This document shows, piece after piece, positions 1 through 12,511 of a stretch of DNA of 64,000 nucleotides. The position numbers and the translations under genes are program-made. Source of the stretch: Stagonosporopsis chrysanthemi (taxonomy: Eukaryota; Ascomycota; Dothideomycetes; Pleosporales; Didymellaceae); NCBI GenBank assembly GCA_022560025.1, contig JAFISE010000078.1, positions 83,282 through 147,281 of the forward strand. Direction: 5' to 3'. The number at the start of each line of letters is the position of its first letter. The stretch's first letter is position 1. The notes beneath the pieces are model-generated. The model was not told the DNA's origin, searched no databases, and saw only the letters and a program-made list of their open reading frames with translations.

Positions 1-3000
1 GAAACATCAAATCTAGTCATGCCTCAGTAGCTTGGTACTATCTGCGCAAGGCAGAATACGCTGCATCTTCAAAGAAGGACGAGAAACCAAAGAAGCACAA
101 GGACGACGAACCAAACAAGGACGAGGATCAAAACAAGGAAAAGTTGAAAAAGTCCACGAACAACAAAGAAAAAGACAAGCGAGAGGACACGGCGATCCGT
201 GATATGCTGCTGGCTTTGGTCTGGCAACTAGCAGAAAGCGACAGAAAGTTCCAAAGGTTCGCTGCCAAAGAATTTCGAAGCGTCTCGCGCGTTCTCTGGA
301 GTTCGTCACAATTGTGGAACGACTTGATTGTGAACTTTTGCTCCGGTACAAAAGACAATTCGCGCAGACCTAAAATGTTTTTCTTTGTCATCGATGGCGA
401 CAGCATGTTTTCGAATCAGGGAACCAAGACCCTTCTACAGAAGATGCAGAGCGACACGAAGAAGATGCAGCAAAACAAAAAAAGCTATCAAATCAGGATG
501 TTGATCTCGGTGCAAGAATATGTCCTGAAACAGAGCGTTAACATTGAGGTGCCCCGAGACAATCGCGCATCCGACGCTATATTATTCGTTGATCATCATC
601 TGAGGTACCTCTTGGAACCAGAGTCGAGAGCCACAGACCGATACAGAACTCTGTACAGTCTTAAGAAAAAATTGATCTCCATGTTTGGGAATGACGATCG
701 GGAGAAGTTCAACTACCGCGTCCTTACCGATCTCATGGACGAAATCATACGCATTGATGCAAGTGAGCGAAGCATGAATGAGCTCAAAAAACTCGAAACA
801 AACCTGGGAATGGATGAAATATTCAATCAGGTTATCGTTCCCAACCAATTGCAGAGGCTAAACCGAGTACTAACAGCCGAGCAAAGAAGGGTATTCAACG
901 ACATACTTTCCTGCTTGGTCTGTCTGAAGGACGATTGGCCATCATTGGAGCAGATCAATGCTTTCGTGGCTTTACGCAGAGGAACGTTACTGAAGACAAG
1001 CGTTGAGACCGATATCAGTGAGAATTTTACTGATTTAATGACACTACAGCGAGAAGGAAATACTGTCGTAGCGGTAGCGGAGAATCTTCTGAACTTCTTC
1101 CAAAGTAACCATCTGCATGAACCATGGTATGCTCAGGAACACGAGGACAATACCCATACTCTCGGTCAGATGTCTGATTTCCAGCTGGAAAGATTCTCTG
1201 CCACTTCAGCGCCCGGTTTCGAGTCTTTGATGGCCTCTTTGCTCAATTTCGCCAGTGAGAATTCTATCGCACGCCCAAAGCTTGAGTTCAACTATATAAG
1301 AAGCCATTTGACAATCATCACGTTCCTACTAAGAGCTGTTTGCTCGGAAGATCACAAAGAACGTGCGGAGTTAAGAAGTCTTCAATCGTATGCTGGGTTG
1401 CGCCTAGGATGGCATATGTGGAAACTAGGACCAGAGCACTTCAAACAACTGGAGGACGATTCATTTCCCGAAACCTTGAAAGAAATTGGGAAGAACCTAT
1501 ATCAGTTTTTTATGGTTCGAAGCTCGGTCAAAACGTGGCTCTTGCAAAGTGACCCGCAGAGCCTGAGAGATCATCTTTGGTGCTTATACCTGGAGGACAT
1601 TCAGGCTTGGCTTCGAGACGATGCAGTCTTGAAAGGTTTCCAGGAAGCCAAAAGCGATGATAACTCAAACCGAAAGAAGACCCGAGATGATGTTCTGGAG
1701 ACTTCGATAGAAGCTGAGATCGGAATCGAAGGCATGGCACAGCCGGGTTCGCTCTCGACTCAAGGAGAACCGAACGAACCATTAGAGCCGGTACCAGAGG
1801 CCCAAAAGACAGTCGAGTGGCAACAAATGGAAGTGGAAACAGGTACGGTTGTCGCTCTCCCTAAGGGAGAAGACGTATCATCGGCTGTATCGACTCGGTC
1901 CGAGTCAACAGAACATGACGAGAGCCCTAAAGCGAAAGAGGGACCGTTGCTGTCATGCATAATTAAAATTTCAGCTTCTCAATGGCTTGGAAATTTTGAT
2001 TGGGATGCGCCAGAAGCTCTGCGATGGCTGGTGACCGTAGCATACCAGGTCAGTCTGCAAATTCACCCTATCTGAGGTCATACACTGACTCACTTACTCT
2101 GACAGGCTATCATTTCTCCCGAGGAAGACAGAAATGAACTGAACCTGGAACTCAAGCACAAGGAATCAATTGAAAAGTCTTACCAGAAAGTTCAGGACGG
2201 ATCTCATTTGAGTAAGGATGACATCGAAAGCATCGCAGACTGGGCAGGGGGGCTTCTGGGAATCCAGGACGATTCCAGCCGTTACTCCACGAAGGAGGTC
2301 CGCATGGCTCAAAGTCTCTTCGGCATGAATGCTGAATATCGTCATAGCCTTGCTGAGGATAAATGCGAACTTGCCCAGCACCATGATGCTTCCTTTCTTG
2401 AAGCAACTCTATGTCTGTCAAAGATCCTTGAAGACAACGGCAACAACCAACGAGCTCTCCAGGAGCTGTCAAAGGTTCTTCCCCAAATTCAAAGCTCTGA
2501 ATTCAGAGAAAAGTCTCCAAACCGTTGGCAGAACGAACTTGACAGGTTTTGGCACTTGTGCACTAGCACCAACTCAGTCAGAGAAGCACTGAATGCCTGC
2601 AGAGAGTTATCAGAACATTCTACGCCAGATTCAGCAGACTACGTTGAGAAAGCTTTGAAGCTAATTTGTGATGCTAAGCACTTAGAGGAAGCATTCAGTG
2701 TACTATCTACTGTTCGTAAGATAGACGAGTGGAGTCTCCTTACTGCAGTTCTGCACTCAGCTGCTTCAGACCCATTATTACACCAACATCTACACACAGC
2801 CTTTGAAAGAAAACCCAACATGCTTCTGAGAGCATACACGGACGCTATACTAGGAGCAATTGATGAGAGAACAACGCCACACTTGCGATATTGGTATGGT
2901 ATTACCCTATTCTACCAAGGAAGATCAAGAGACGCTGTACAGGAGTGGGAAGATATCTGTCTGAAGATAGAAGCCCAGACAGCTGAATCAAATGACTTGA

Positions 3001-3935
3001 AAGAGCTTTTCGTACAGACTGCACAGAAGCTGGCATCGGTATACATTGGTCTTGCTCAAGACCACAAGACAGACAAGAAAACTCTGTCTGAAAGCTTTGC
3101 GAACCTCGAACAATACAACACCTGGGTAAACAAACGCTTCCACAGTGCTATCCCTGAATTACCTCTCCTTCTCGGACGTCTGTATCAAGTCACAGGACAG
3201 TCCCGTAAGGCACACAAAACGGTACAAAATCACCTTATCACGGCTTTCAAGCTTCTGGACGACAATCGCATCGACAATGATCGTAAAGCGTACTTGAAGA
3301 TCGCAGAAGCGCTACTTTGCCTCGGTGATGATCATAACGCCCAAGCGGCGTGGTCGCTCGTTGCATGCGTTATCCCGGACGAGGACGAGGATGAAGACGA
3401 GAATGAGGACGAGAAAGCAGAGGAAGGGGGGACAAAGAAGATGAGAGAAGCCGGAGAAGGGAAAACAGCCAACAATGTATCCATCATCTGCGCTGGAGAC
3501 TGTGGTTGGAGTTGGGATGCTACGAAAGACCTCGACAGAACTATCTATCTCTGTCGAGACTGTGCAAATATTCAATTCGAGCAGTCTTGCTACAAGAAGC
3601 TTCGGGATGGGAAGCTTCAAGCAAGGGTGTGCTGGAAGAAGCACGTGAACAGCATGATGAAGGTGCCGAAGATGAGGCGCCGCGACAAAGAGAAGATTGC
3701 CGATCACCACGTGTTGATTGGCAGGGCTGAACGTGCAGCTGGGCAGGCGAAGGAGGTCGACATCGACGTCTGGCTTGCCGCCACGAGACGTCGGTACGGC
3801 TATCCAAAACCGCACCAGCATTGGACAACACGTCCATTAGATCATTCGAGCATGGCCAAGTGGAGGACTATAAGATATGTCGGCGACAAATTTAGTTCGT
3901 CACAAAAGAAAGATTACCTGGACCTAGAGGCTTAG
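1..3935 (+). CDS. STAND NTPase, NACHT-TPR protein with C-terminal Cys-rich domain (5' end outside window)
   Basis: The reading frame is open from base 3, so the gene starts outside the window. An intron at 2049-2105 (GT...CAG, phase 0) joins codons ending at 2048 to a frame ending at the TAG at 3933-3935, giving at least 1,291 residues. Near the start SVAWYYLRK resembles the strand after a NACHT P-loop (which is not in the window), and MFFFVIDGDSMF at about 375-410 looks like a Walker B strand. The part after about 2,300 is helical and repeat-like, as in TPR regions. An acidic Asp/Glu tract (3378-3426) precedes a Cys-rich tail with CAGDCGWSW and CRDC motifs, resembling a ZZ-type zinc site. 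Such fungal STAND proteins act as cytosolic NLR-like receptors in nonself recognition (family knowledge); the ligand is unknown. No internal stops are seen, so it is probably functional. Confidence 0.85.
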
Positions 3936-4229
3936 GTTAATAATTCTACAAGTTCTCTGTGATCCTCTAGGAAAAAGCTGTAGATATCAAAGCTTATAAG
4001 GTATAATAGTCTTAAATTTATCTAAGCTAAAGAATCGGGCTTTACCACTGAAGTATAGAAGCTTTGTGATAGGTAGTCGTTATTTAGGTTAGACTATGCG
4101 CGAGCTATGGCCTATAATATACAGCCATCGAACTCAATCCTCAAATCAGTTTTGTAGATGCCAACCAATCTTGTGATGCGGGGTTAGACATGCACGCTGA
4201 CAACGTGAGGGGTATTGACCGGGTGCCTA

Positions 4230-5426
4230 ACACCGTGCAATAAAGCGAGCGTCAATATTTTCATTACCATCCTTGGTAAGTGCCCTAAATTACCATTACA
4301 TCCATACAATGCTTAGAAATCATAGATCTCACCAAAGAAGCACATATCCTGTACTCTTCTGAGTCGATTGTTGACGTTCTTGGTTACACACCTGATGAAG
4401 TTGTCAATCGCTCTGTCTGGCAATTCTTACACTAGCAGGGAATGAGCATTGCTAAGGCCAAGTATAATCGTAAAGTAATGCTTAACGACGTGGCTGTAGT
4501 GTAGAACTGTCACTATAAGAATCGTTGTGGAGACTAGGTTGGCTGCGAATGCTCTTTATCAGCTGTGTATGACACGGTAGTGTGCTTTGCTAGTGTTTAC
4601 GAAGATAGTGTGGAGATTTGTAGTTAGTGCTTATAAAACCCTGGCTAATGTATTGCAAACTAAGCCAGCATTAGAGCGGGCATCCAGGGCTCCCGTCATA
4701 CGCAAGCTATTTGCTTCATTGATAAAGAATCCTTGATACCACATTGTGTCTTATCTTAACTCCATTTCCAACCTTAGTGTAGAGGCCCAGACCCACGAAC
4801 CTTGTGCAGCCTTGTTTCTAAACTGGTTTACACAGACCTTAACTATTATGCACGCGACTGGTGGTATAGAGCAGGTTGTTGACATATCTACAGAAGAGCT
4901 GAAAGGTAGAAGCTTCTCCCATAGCGTTGCTTTAGGTTGCCTGTTGGAAGTTGTTCGTTGTTTTGAAAGTTCAAAAGTGAACCACTCAATCGATTACCTA
5001 CGGTTCATGTTCCCAGAACCCTGCCAGGAAGACCAGCCGGATTCGACCTCTGACAACGGAGACGATGAGAAGACAAACGTCGCAAATGATAACGTCAACT
5101 ACAGACTTGGCCAGAGGTTCAACAGTCGGTCATTCTCGAGCAGTGGAAGCCTGGAAGATCTTTCACGCCACTGTGTGCAGAACAGCAAAGATACAGAATC
5201 CAGAGACAGCAATGCGTTGGTGGATACATACCACAGCTATCCCAGTCATGTTCTTAGACCTCCTTCTCCCTCCTCGCCAGAAGTCTTGCTATCTGTACCG
5301 CCAGAGGACGTGGAAGTCGAGGCCGTTGCCTTTGGCACCACAGACGGACTTATTGTATGCCTGCGTCGCGCTAACCACATCCTACCAAGTACGATACCAG
5401 TCTCACATAGACCGCAACAACGGTAG
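4230..5426 (+). pseudogene. PAS-domain protein, decayed
   Basis: A PAS-like frame reads ILYSSESIVDVLGYTPDEVV (about 4347-4406), then is broken by TAG codons at about 4433, 4501 and 4534. The same frame family resumes with a second PAS-like segment and an acidic/serine-rich region in an open stretch at 4746-5426. An upstream exon ending FITIL fits an intron at 4276-4325 (GTAAGT donor, CATAG acceptor, split GAT codon). I remember a multicopy fungal PAS family with this arrangement, named here from memory only. Most stops are explained by TGG-to-TAG or CAG-to-TAG changes, as RIP makes. No start codon is clear and the C-terminus is lost after 5426. It is very likely nonfunctional. Confidence 0.7.
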
Positions 5427-6478
5427 CGCCATAATATACGCAGTACTACGGGCGGGACAGTCCCAGAAGCGTGCGTGACTGCTGGATGTTGCCGGGCAAG
5501 TTGATGCTGCGACCTCTCCTTCCCCTCAACTGGCGGTTCTGCCGCACCAAGTGGGATAGAGAGGCGGCTGTGACAAGACGTCGAGCGCAGTACCATCATA
5601 CTGTCATTGCTGCGGGTCAAGTCATGGTTTGAGACACCCTCATCACGATTGTGCATGTGTTCGCCTTTATGGCGCATTCAGTTGTGACGGTGTGCACGCT
5701 CCCCTGCGCCAGGCAAGTTGGTCCAGGTACAACGTAGTCGAGTAACTAATAGCGGGAAGCGAGTATTGAACAGCCTGGCGCCGTCGGAGGGGACATTCGT
5801 TTACACGACTGCCGTGGCATTGAGTGGTCGCTGCACTGGCGTGCGGTGCGTCGGTGAGAATTATTCGGTGACGGGAGAGAGGCGTCTTGGGAGTTCTGAA
5901 TGCAGGTCAGAACGTGATGAGGACATGATGGCGACGTTGTAGCTTCCTCGGTATAGGGTTCACGCCGGCGGTTCCGTGGGGCGCTCCGAGATCCAGTGTG
6001 GGGAAGCACATGACTGGGTTCATACTTTAAGACTGGCAGTCAATTTGCAGCATATAATGTGCGCGCAAAGCAGACATGTGGTAGCGCATCGTTGCCTTTC
6101 GGTTCTCGGGTCGCAGGGAAAACATGGGTCGTAGGCGGGTGTGAACAGCACTCCGTGTCTGGCAGATGCCACAGCTCAAAAAGCTTTGAATCCTGCTGTT
6201 TGCTAGTCAAGGCTATCGCAGGAGATCAAAACTTGAGCTAGACCTGACTGTACATGACGTAACATGGATTCTACGGCATATAAGGGAGACTCATCTAGCA
6301 CATAATAACTTATCTTATGCATGTTTGCAATATCAACTTCTTAATTACCCACTACATTGATCCCTAAGGCAATACTTGATAACAGCACCTGTTTGCAACT
6401 GCTAGTCCTCTAGTTGTGTGTACCTTCATGAGTGTACCCGTGTGTTTCTCGAATATACTGACTTTCTACAAGGTCACC
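5427..6478. other. intergenic, no gene recognised
   Basis: This stretch has ordinary base composition. Short open frames occur on both strands but show no motif or codon pattern I trust. The first few hundred bases could be the eroded 3' end of the PAS pseudogene. Confidence 0.5.
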
Positions 6479-6956
6479 ATGATGTCAACCTTCGCTCTTA
6501 CTCTCGTCCTGTGTGTTGCCATCGCTGCAGCTCTAACACAACTAACCCCCCCTTTAGCTTCCCAAATTTGAGATTCCTTCTGACAACATTCTCAACACCC
6601 TGCCTGACGGCGTCACAATCTCACTTCTGACACTACTAACAAACTCCAAATCAATGTGTCTGTGGATCTTCCTGTATTGCCGGAAAGGCGAGATGCCGTA
6701 GTCGATCTTGATCTTGGAGGAGACAGTCTTACTCTTTAAGCGGGACTCTTCTGTCTTTGAGCGCAAAAATTCAGGCGAGTAGATCGTGCAATGCCGTAAG
6801 ATCACAAGCGAATTTTGTCTTACTGGACAGGCGTGCGTGGACATGAAACACGACTCATGCTCTCTTGCAGAGATCGCGACAGGCCGGCTCAGCGTCGTCC
6901 CTGAGGACAATCTCGTCAGCACCAGTCAATATATAGTTCACGTAACCCCAATGTAA
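6479..6956 (+). pseudogene. small secreted protein, frameshifted remnant
   Basis: Tandem ATGs at 6479 and 6482 open a typical signal peptide (MMSTFALTLVLCVAIAAAL). That frame stops soon at TGA, but the next frame continues as FEIPSDNILNTLPDGV, then another as VSVDLPVLPERRDAVVDLDL, then back to a segment with four cysteines (QCRK, EFCL, QACVD, DSCSL) ending at TAA 6954-6956. Reading across at least two frameshifts and one TAG gives a coherent secreted protein of about 150 residues. I do not recognise the family. A Lys/Arg-rich site and several cysteines are common in secreted fungal proteins, including effectors, but function is not inferable. Confidence 0.5.
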
Positions 6957-7195
6957 ACGGGCTTGGCTAGGGTACGTTTTCAAACTCGTTTATGGATTTG
7001 GCCAACATAATAAGACAGGAATTTCACACTATCCTCAGCCCTTATTAGCCATCGGGAGCGCACACAAAACACACATAATGCTGAGGGGTCTCACATGTCG
7101 GTCCGGGCTGTCGACCTGTTGGTGTTAGTACCGCTATGTTGTGCCTGCAGATTGCAAGTCTAAGGTATCAAGGAGCTTGGAACTCTTGGCATTGC

Positions 7196-9010
7196 TCAAA
7201 TCTGGATATCACCATCAAGGATGAGATGCGGAAGCAGGATTCGTATTTCTGCTGCATTAACAGAGAAATTAGCTAGTTGCCGCGCCTTCATCCAAGTCAA
7301 GCCTTGCGAATCCCCTATCTGCCGAGCTTGCGCTGTGCGTTGAATGACTGGATGTCGGACACTCGAAGTTGAAAAGCGTTGCGATGGAGCGCGCATGTTG
7401 GAAGGATCGTCCCTAATCGTGCTTGCGGTGTGAGACATGCAAGACCCAGGCTTATGAGACGCATGTGTCTAAGCCAGCTAAAGATGTTAGATCTAGATTG
7501 GCAATGAAGTCAAGATCACTCACTGTCAGACGCTTATCGTAAGATGGGATACGCAAAAGAAGAGTGCAGTAGCTGTAGGCGAAGTCGACTTCAGCTTGGT
7601 TGCCGTACTAAGTTCCAACGTCAGTATATGAATCTCTTACACCCGTCGATATGCTTACAAAAAGATGCACAAACTGCAATTCCAGATGTCCACTGCCAAT
7701 AGGGCGGTTCCAGAGCCACTTGATACGACCATGCTCAGTCGGAAACTCTGCAAGGATATCGTTGATATCATCTCCTTCAGAACCGCCCATTTCGGTCCCG
7801 TGTGGGACGGTAAGATTTTCGCCAACCAAGTTAGTGTTGCAATGCTCCGCGTCGAGCTCTTGATCGTATCTCGAGTAGTCAATCTGGGGACGGACGTCTA
7901 CGACAAGACCCAGAGCGCGGGCAACCTCAAACAGTACCATATCAGATCCCTTCAGAGCGCCAGGAAGTGAATCGATGCCCTTGTCGGTAGTATGTGCATA
8001 GGCGTGCGAACATCGTGCACCGAGGGTACCACCTGCAGTCAACTTTAGTGTTACGGCCTGGAGAAGAGACATTGATGGCTGACCTTTGGAAAAGAAGAGT
8101 GGGTTCGATAGAGCCTTCTTCATCTCGCGGTAGGCAGGGAGCTCTTGGATGTTGAGCCTGGTGTTGAAGCCACACAGTTCGCCGACTCCGCGACGCAAAT
8201 GCAGGTTGTAGGTGAGTGTGATGCGGTGCCCTGCGACAACCTGGGCAACCTCGTGCTCGCAGTCTCCGTAGAAAGCCGCCCAGTAGATGTCCTTGTCGTT
8301 GTTGGCCCAGTCAAAGACCGTTGATTGGTCTTGGTGTCGAACGGTAAGCTGCCCACCCTCATGAAAAACAGGTAGACAAACGACCAGGGATCCGAACTGC
8401 AGATCAGAGCGCGGAGTGTCCACATGTGGCTTGAACATGCCCGAGGGACCTTCATAGATCTGCGTAGTCATGTCAGCGTTCGGTGACAGCTTTCTTCAAG
8501 AGGGGATTGACTCACGTTGAGCTTGTACAAGTCCGCGTAGATGCCTTGCGATGTATACTTCTGGATGGGAAGCAGAGCTTGACCGAGAATATCGATGATG
8601 CCGACTTTGTAGGGGCAGAAGTTGCTCGCAAAAGCAGAGGTGTCGAGTTTGACAGCCTTCCTGTAAGTCTCATCGATGATGTCTTTGCCCTTGAATCCGA
8701 AGCTAGCGGGTTGCATGTCGTGGACGAGCTTCTGCAGCGCGGCCTCCTTGGTCTCCTGAACAGTCATTGGGGGGAAGGGCAAAGTCAGTCTATGGGTGCG
8801 TTCGCCAGCATCCCAGCGTATGGTAACCGGCTCGGTGATGTTGTCATTGCGATTGGGGTCTTGTTCGCCAATGACGACGGTACCGCCGCAAGCGTACGTT
8901 GATTCGCGCAGGATTGGTGACAACTCCGAGATGATGCGCTCGTCCTCATCGTAAGTTTCCTTTGAATCCTCAGACTCCGTGTCGCTGTAGTGCATGTTGG
9001 CGGGTTTCAA
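7196..9010 (-). CDS. 2-oxoglutarate/Fe(II)-dependent oxygenase (prolyl 4-hydroxylase-like)
   Basis: Four exons: 9010-8516, 8459-7659, 7607-7524 and 7468-7196. The introns are 8460-8515 (GTGAGT/CAG), 7608-7658 (GTAAGC/TAG) and 7469-7523 (GTGAGT, CTAAC branch, TAG). All joins keep frame, giving 550 residues. The iron ligands of a double-stranded beta-helix oxygenase are visible: HVDTPRSD (His177, Asp179) and CEHEV (His234), followed by GHRITLTYN whose Arg would hold 2-oxoglutarate. The N-terminal 60 residues are acidic. After the core, YGNQAEVDFAYSYCTLLLRI matches what I remember of the conserved end of this fungal family, supporting the intron 7608-7658. The last 90 residues (exon 4) are less certain; without intron 3 the protein would end at 7452. 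No signal peptide is seen, so it is probably intracellular. The substrate is unknown. Confidence 0.8.
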
Positions 9011-9786
9011 GCAGAAAACAGGTAGAGAGAAGGCGATGCTGGATAAGAGAGGTTACTATTTTTGATGTTCTGCCAGGCAACAATGCGACCCTGGCCCCAC
9101 ATAGCGCCTAATCCACCAATAAGATGAGCGGTTGCAAAGGAAAAGTGAAATGAGTCGATGTTGATTTGATTAAGTGAGCGCGCCGGGCGTTGAAAGAGCG
9201 CGGGGGCCTGCCTGTTGTAAGAGAAAGAAAATACTTTGGACGCTAAGAATCTGCCCTTCTCCCAACAACACGCAGAGTCACTTCCAAAGGCACGTATGTA
9301 GACGCTTCATTAAACTGAAAATCCACCCATTTGGAGAAGAAAGTATGCAAATTTCTCTAAGATCTGTTTACGAAGACAATTGATTCGAACATGCACTAGC
9401 GCTGACCTTGGCGATCCTGTGTAGTCTATGGCCTTGCCGAGGTGAGTAAGCGTCTTGACAAATGCGGAAGATCCTGCCGAGCGGCCGTCTTAGTATGGAT
9501 CCGGACAGTCAATTCTGCTTGAGAACTTCCTCTTCGGTCACATTTGTACTACACGAAGATATCACCTGGGCTGCCAGGCCGATAAATCGATTCGCTATAT
9601 CATTCCCCGCGTCTGCTTATGGTAAAGCAAACCAAGAACATTGTCTTGGCTAAGATTTCACAACGTAATGCCACCTTTTCAAGGGATGTATATAAGTCCT
9701 CGCTGGATGCTCCCGATTGTTGTCTTAACCACATCGTCGATTCACAATCGTCTACAGCAAACTCGGGCCTCCAGTTCTTATACATC
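9011..9786. other. intergenic region between divergent genes
   Basis: It holds the upstream regions of the oxygenase (-) and of the secreted-protein gene (+). Only short frames are present and no motif was recognised. It probably contains both promoters (inference from divergent orientation). Confidence 0.5.
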
Positions 9787-10555
9787 ATGCGTTTTATGAC
9801 TTGGATTACAGCGTCGTTCGCTATTGGGAATGCGGTAGCCGCCCCCTCCAAGACCTCTATCCAGCCTTTTGTAGAATCTGCAGGTGAACTTGAATTCAAC
9901 CCTACCATCTATACCACGGAGAACTTCACGGCCTCAGATGGTGAGAGCTATGAGATTGTAAAGCAATACTCCATGTCCTCCATCCACAACCAGGATCATG
10001 GGCAAACAAAGCAGAACTTTGCTGACACTCAGGTAGACATATCTTACCGGCATTCCCCAGGCTGAAGGCAACTCCATCCGCTCCGCTTTCCACCGACGCC
10101 AGCAATCCAGCGACGACCCGCTGAACAGGTGGTCTGCAGGAACGAGGTGGCGGGACTCCTGTCCCTTTGGTTCCATCAGCGGAGACACCGGCCCTAACGC
10201 GCCGACCACAGGGCGCTGCATGGCGGTCCGAGACTGGTGCAATAACAACCCAGGAGTCTGGGCCGTATTTCCCCTGGATGACAGCGACGTTGGCGGGTAC
10301 TATCCTCTTGTTTCCAGCGGCGCCACGGGAACGACAGCTTGCCACTTTGGTGTCAAAGCAGATGGCGCTCTGACGCAGATCGGCACGGATGATGTGAGGG
10401 ACTGGGCTAGGGAGGCGTTGAACCGCTACACCCGCGAGTTCAATGGAGTGTTTCGTGTACGCGCTTACGGAAACACGGACAATTGCATCGGCGTACGGCC
10501 GAGGAGTTTACAGTGGAAGCTCGACACGCTCCAGGGTATTCAGACTTGGCGCTGA
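9787..10555 (+). CDS. secreted protein of unknown function with a pro-region
   Basis: The ATG at 9787 was chosen because it begins a clear signal peptide (MRFMTWITASFAIGNAVAAP). The second coding part (10061-10555) is in another frame, so an intron is needed. The only arrangement with a usual intron length is 9958-10060 (103 bp, GTAAAG...CCCAG), giving 221 residues. The strongest alternative donor, at 10033, would make a 28-bp intron, which is too short. After a Ser/Thr-rich pro-region, a dibasic FHRRQQ site could be cut by a Kex2-type protease. The mature part has five cysteines, including GRCMAVRDWC and TACHFG. I do not recognise the family; a size near 220 residues, secretion and cysteines fit an effector-type or cell-surface protein (inference). 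Confidence 0.6.
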
Positions 10556-12511
10556 ATTCTCGCGCTCAGCTAGACAGCACCGCTATTGCGTATCAGCTTG
10601 ACATATACGGTTTGCTGCACTAGATGTGAACAACTGTCAGAATTAGCGGTGATCTGAGGCCAAACCTATTGAATTTTACCTAAAACTTTCTATGGATAGC
10701 CGTCGATCCCTGAGCATACGCACAAAGTCGTCGCATTGCTTATGCGCAACTGTCTCACTATAGCCGCCATTGCCTGTATACTTGGATGTTTCCGCCTATG
10801 AATAACTGATCGAACCTGCTGGAGTTTAGCACATACCTTAGTACGTCTGTCGAATTTAGTCATGTAAGCCGCTCGTAGCTACATAGCGGACTTAGATTTC
10901 GCTAGAAGCACTGTTGAGAGAGTCGTCTGACTATGGGGATGTATTGTTGCGGTGATGAGCTAGCTCCATGGAGGGACCCGACCCAGATGGGATGGATGCC
11001 AAGCCTCTATGCACGTGACAAGCACTGTCAGAGACGACACCTATTCTTAAAGGGACTGAGGCAAGATGTCCAATGCACATCATCATGCTGTAGACTCGAG
11101 TTCCAATACGTGATGATGATCAGTATAGATTGCAGAAGGAGGCGCACGCTGCACCAGCTACACACACCTGCGCCGCTCCCCCAGACAACCTAAGGCGCCA
11201 AGTTCTCGAGCTGTCTCTCAACACGAGAACCATGTGGACCAGGACAGTCTGCATATCTGCCTTCATGCCGTCTCTGAGCAAGGTCCTCACACGCTTTCGT
11301 GCCGTCTCTGGTCGCTCGGCTTCCACTCGACATGGCCGGTGGTGTTCCAACACACGTTCGCACCTGCCACTAAGGCCTCCCAACAACTCGCACACAAAGG
11401 ATATGCTCCAACATTTGCAGACTGTGTGAATTTGCATCTATGGGCGCCCTGACCTGAGCCTTCGCTTACTCCTTGTGTCTTTGTCATTTTGATCAGCACC
11501 AGCAGCACACAGCCCACGTATATCATCGACTACTAAGACCATCGAGAGAACCTGCTGTGACCTTTCCTCTCCTTGTTCAGTCCAGTCTTCTTATCCAGTT
11601 TTCAGCGTCTGTCCTGTTGGAAAAAACGCGTGAGTCTCAGGGAAGTTTCGAAGTCTGTAGGCCAGTTCAGAGCGCTTGCAATGCAGGTGCTGTCACGGGG
11701 CGATGGGTCACGAAACATAGTAGTAGGGAGTAATTGTAGTGGCGATGCCTGAGCCGGAGGCTCGTACTAGCTAGGCTAGTGCCAAGGTTCCACTACCAGT
11801 GCAAATGCGAATCCCCAGTCCGAACATTAACACCAACTCGTGTCGTCCCTACTCCCGCCACTACACGACACAGTTGAACGCGCCCGCCCATCTTCTGCTT
11901 TTGACTGCGCATTGATCAGGAACTTCGAAGCGCTCTTGTCTGTCTTCACTCACCCCGCCATTGCCCCGTTGAGCTCGCTGCCATTAACAAACGACCTTGA
12001 CGAGTTGCAGCCTTGCGCACAAACGCCTCTATCACCTAGGCTGTCTTTCGCTGCGAAGGTGGTACGACTGTTACAATGGAGCGCCTTGTCCTCTCTTCCC
12101 CACCTCACCTCGTGCAATAAGACCGCGCGCGCGCCTCTGTCACAACCAAGAAGCAGCGCAACAAGGTCCAGAAGCGCGCCAGCATCGCACGTGGGAGCTC
12201 AACAAGTGTGTCCACTACCATGCTGTCGATATTGCACGGTACTGATCTTGCTAGGTGTGCACGTGAAGAACAACACCTCCCAACTCCTTCCTCCGTCGTC
12301 TTCGCCCTCATCCTGCCGCATCAAGGACTGGCAAACCAAACTACCAGCTGCAGCGTTGCAGTCCCAACAGCAAGGTCAAGTCGACTCCCTTAGCCCCATA
12401 CACGAAGAATACCCTGAACTCGAGCCTCCGCCGCCGCTTTGCCAGCTCACTGCACGTAACCTCCAGTCGCACACGCAACGGACGAACCCTAGCCAACCGC
12501 CTCTGCCAATC
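10556..12511. other. intergenic, no gene recognised
   Basis: Several short frames overlap on both strands between 10.9 and 12.3 kb, none with a recognisable domain or signal. The stretch just before 12,512 is pyrimidine-rich, as fungal promoters and 5' leaders often are. A 248-codon open frame at 11,840-12,586 is long mainly because of low AT content; only its final part from the ATG at 12,512 belongs to the next gene. Confidence 0.45.

Noticed and set aside
10033..10060. 28-bp GT-AG intron in the secreted protein gene
   Set aside because: It would restore the frame but is far shorter than any usual fungal intron; the 103-bp alternative at 9958-10060 also restores the frame.
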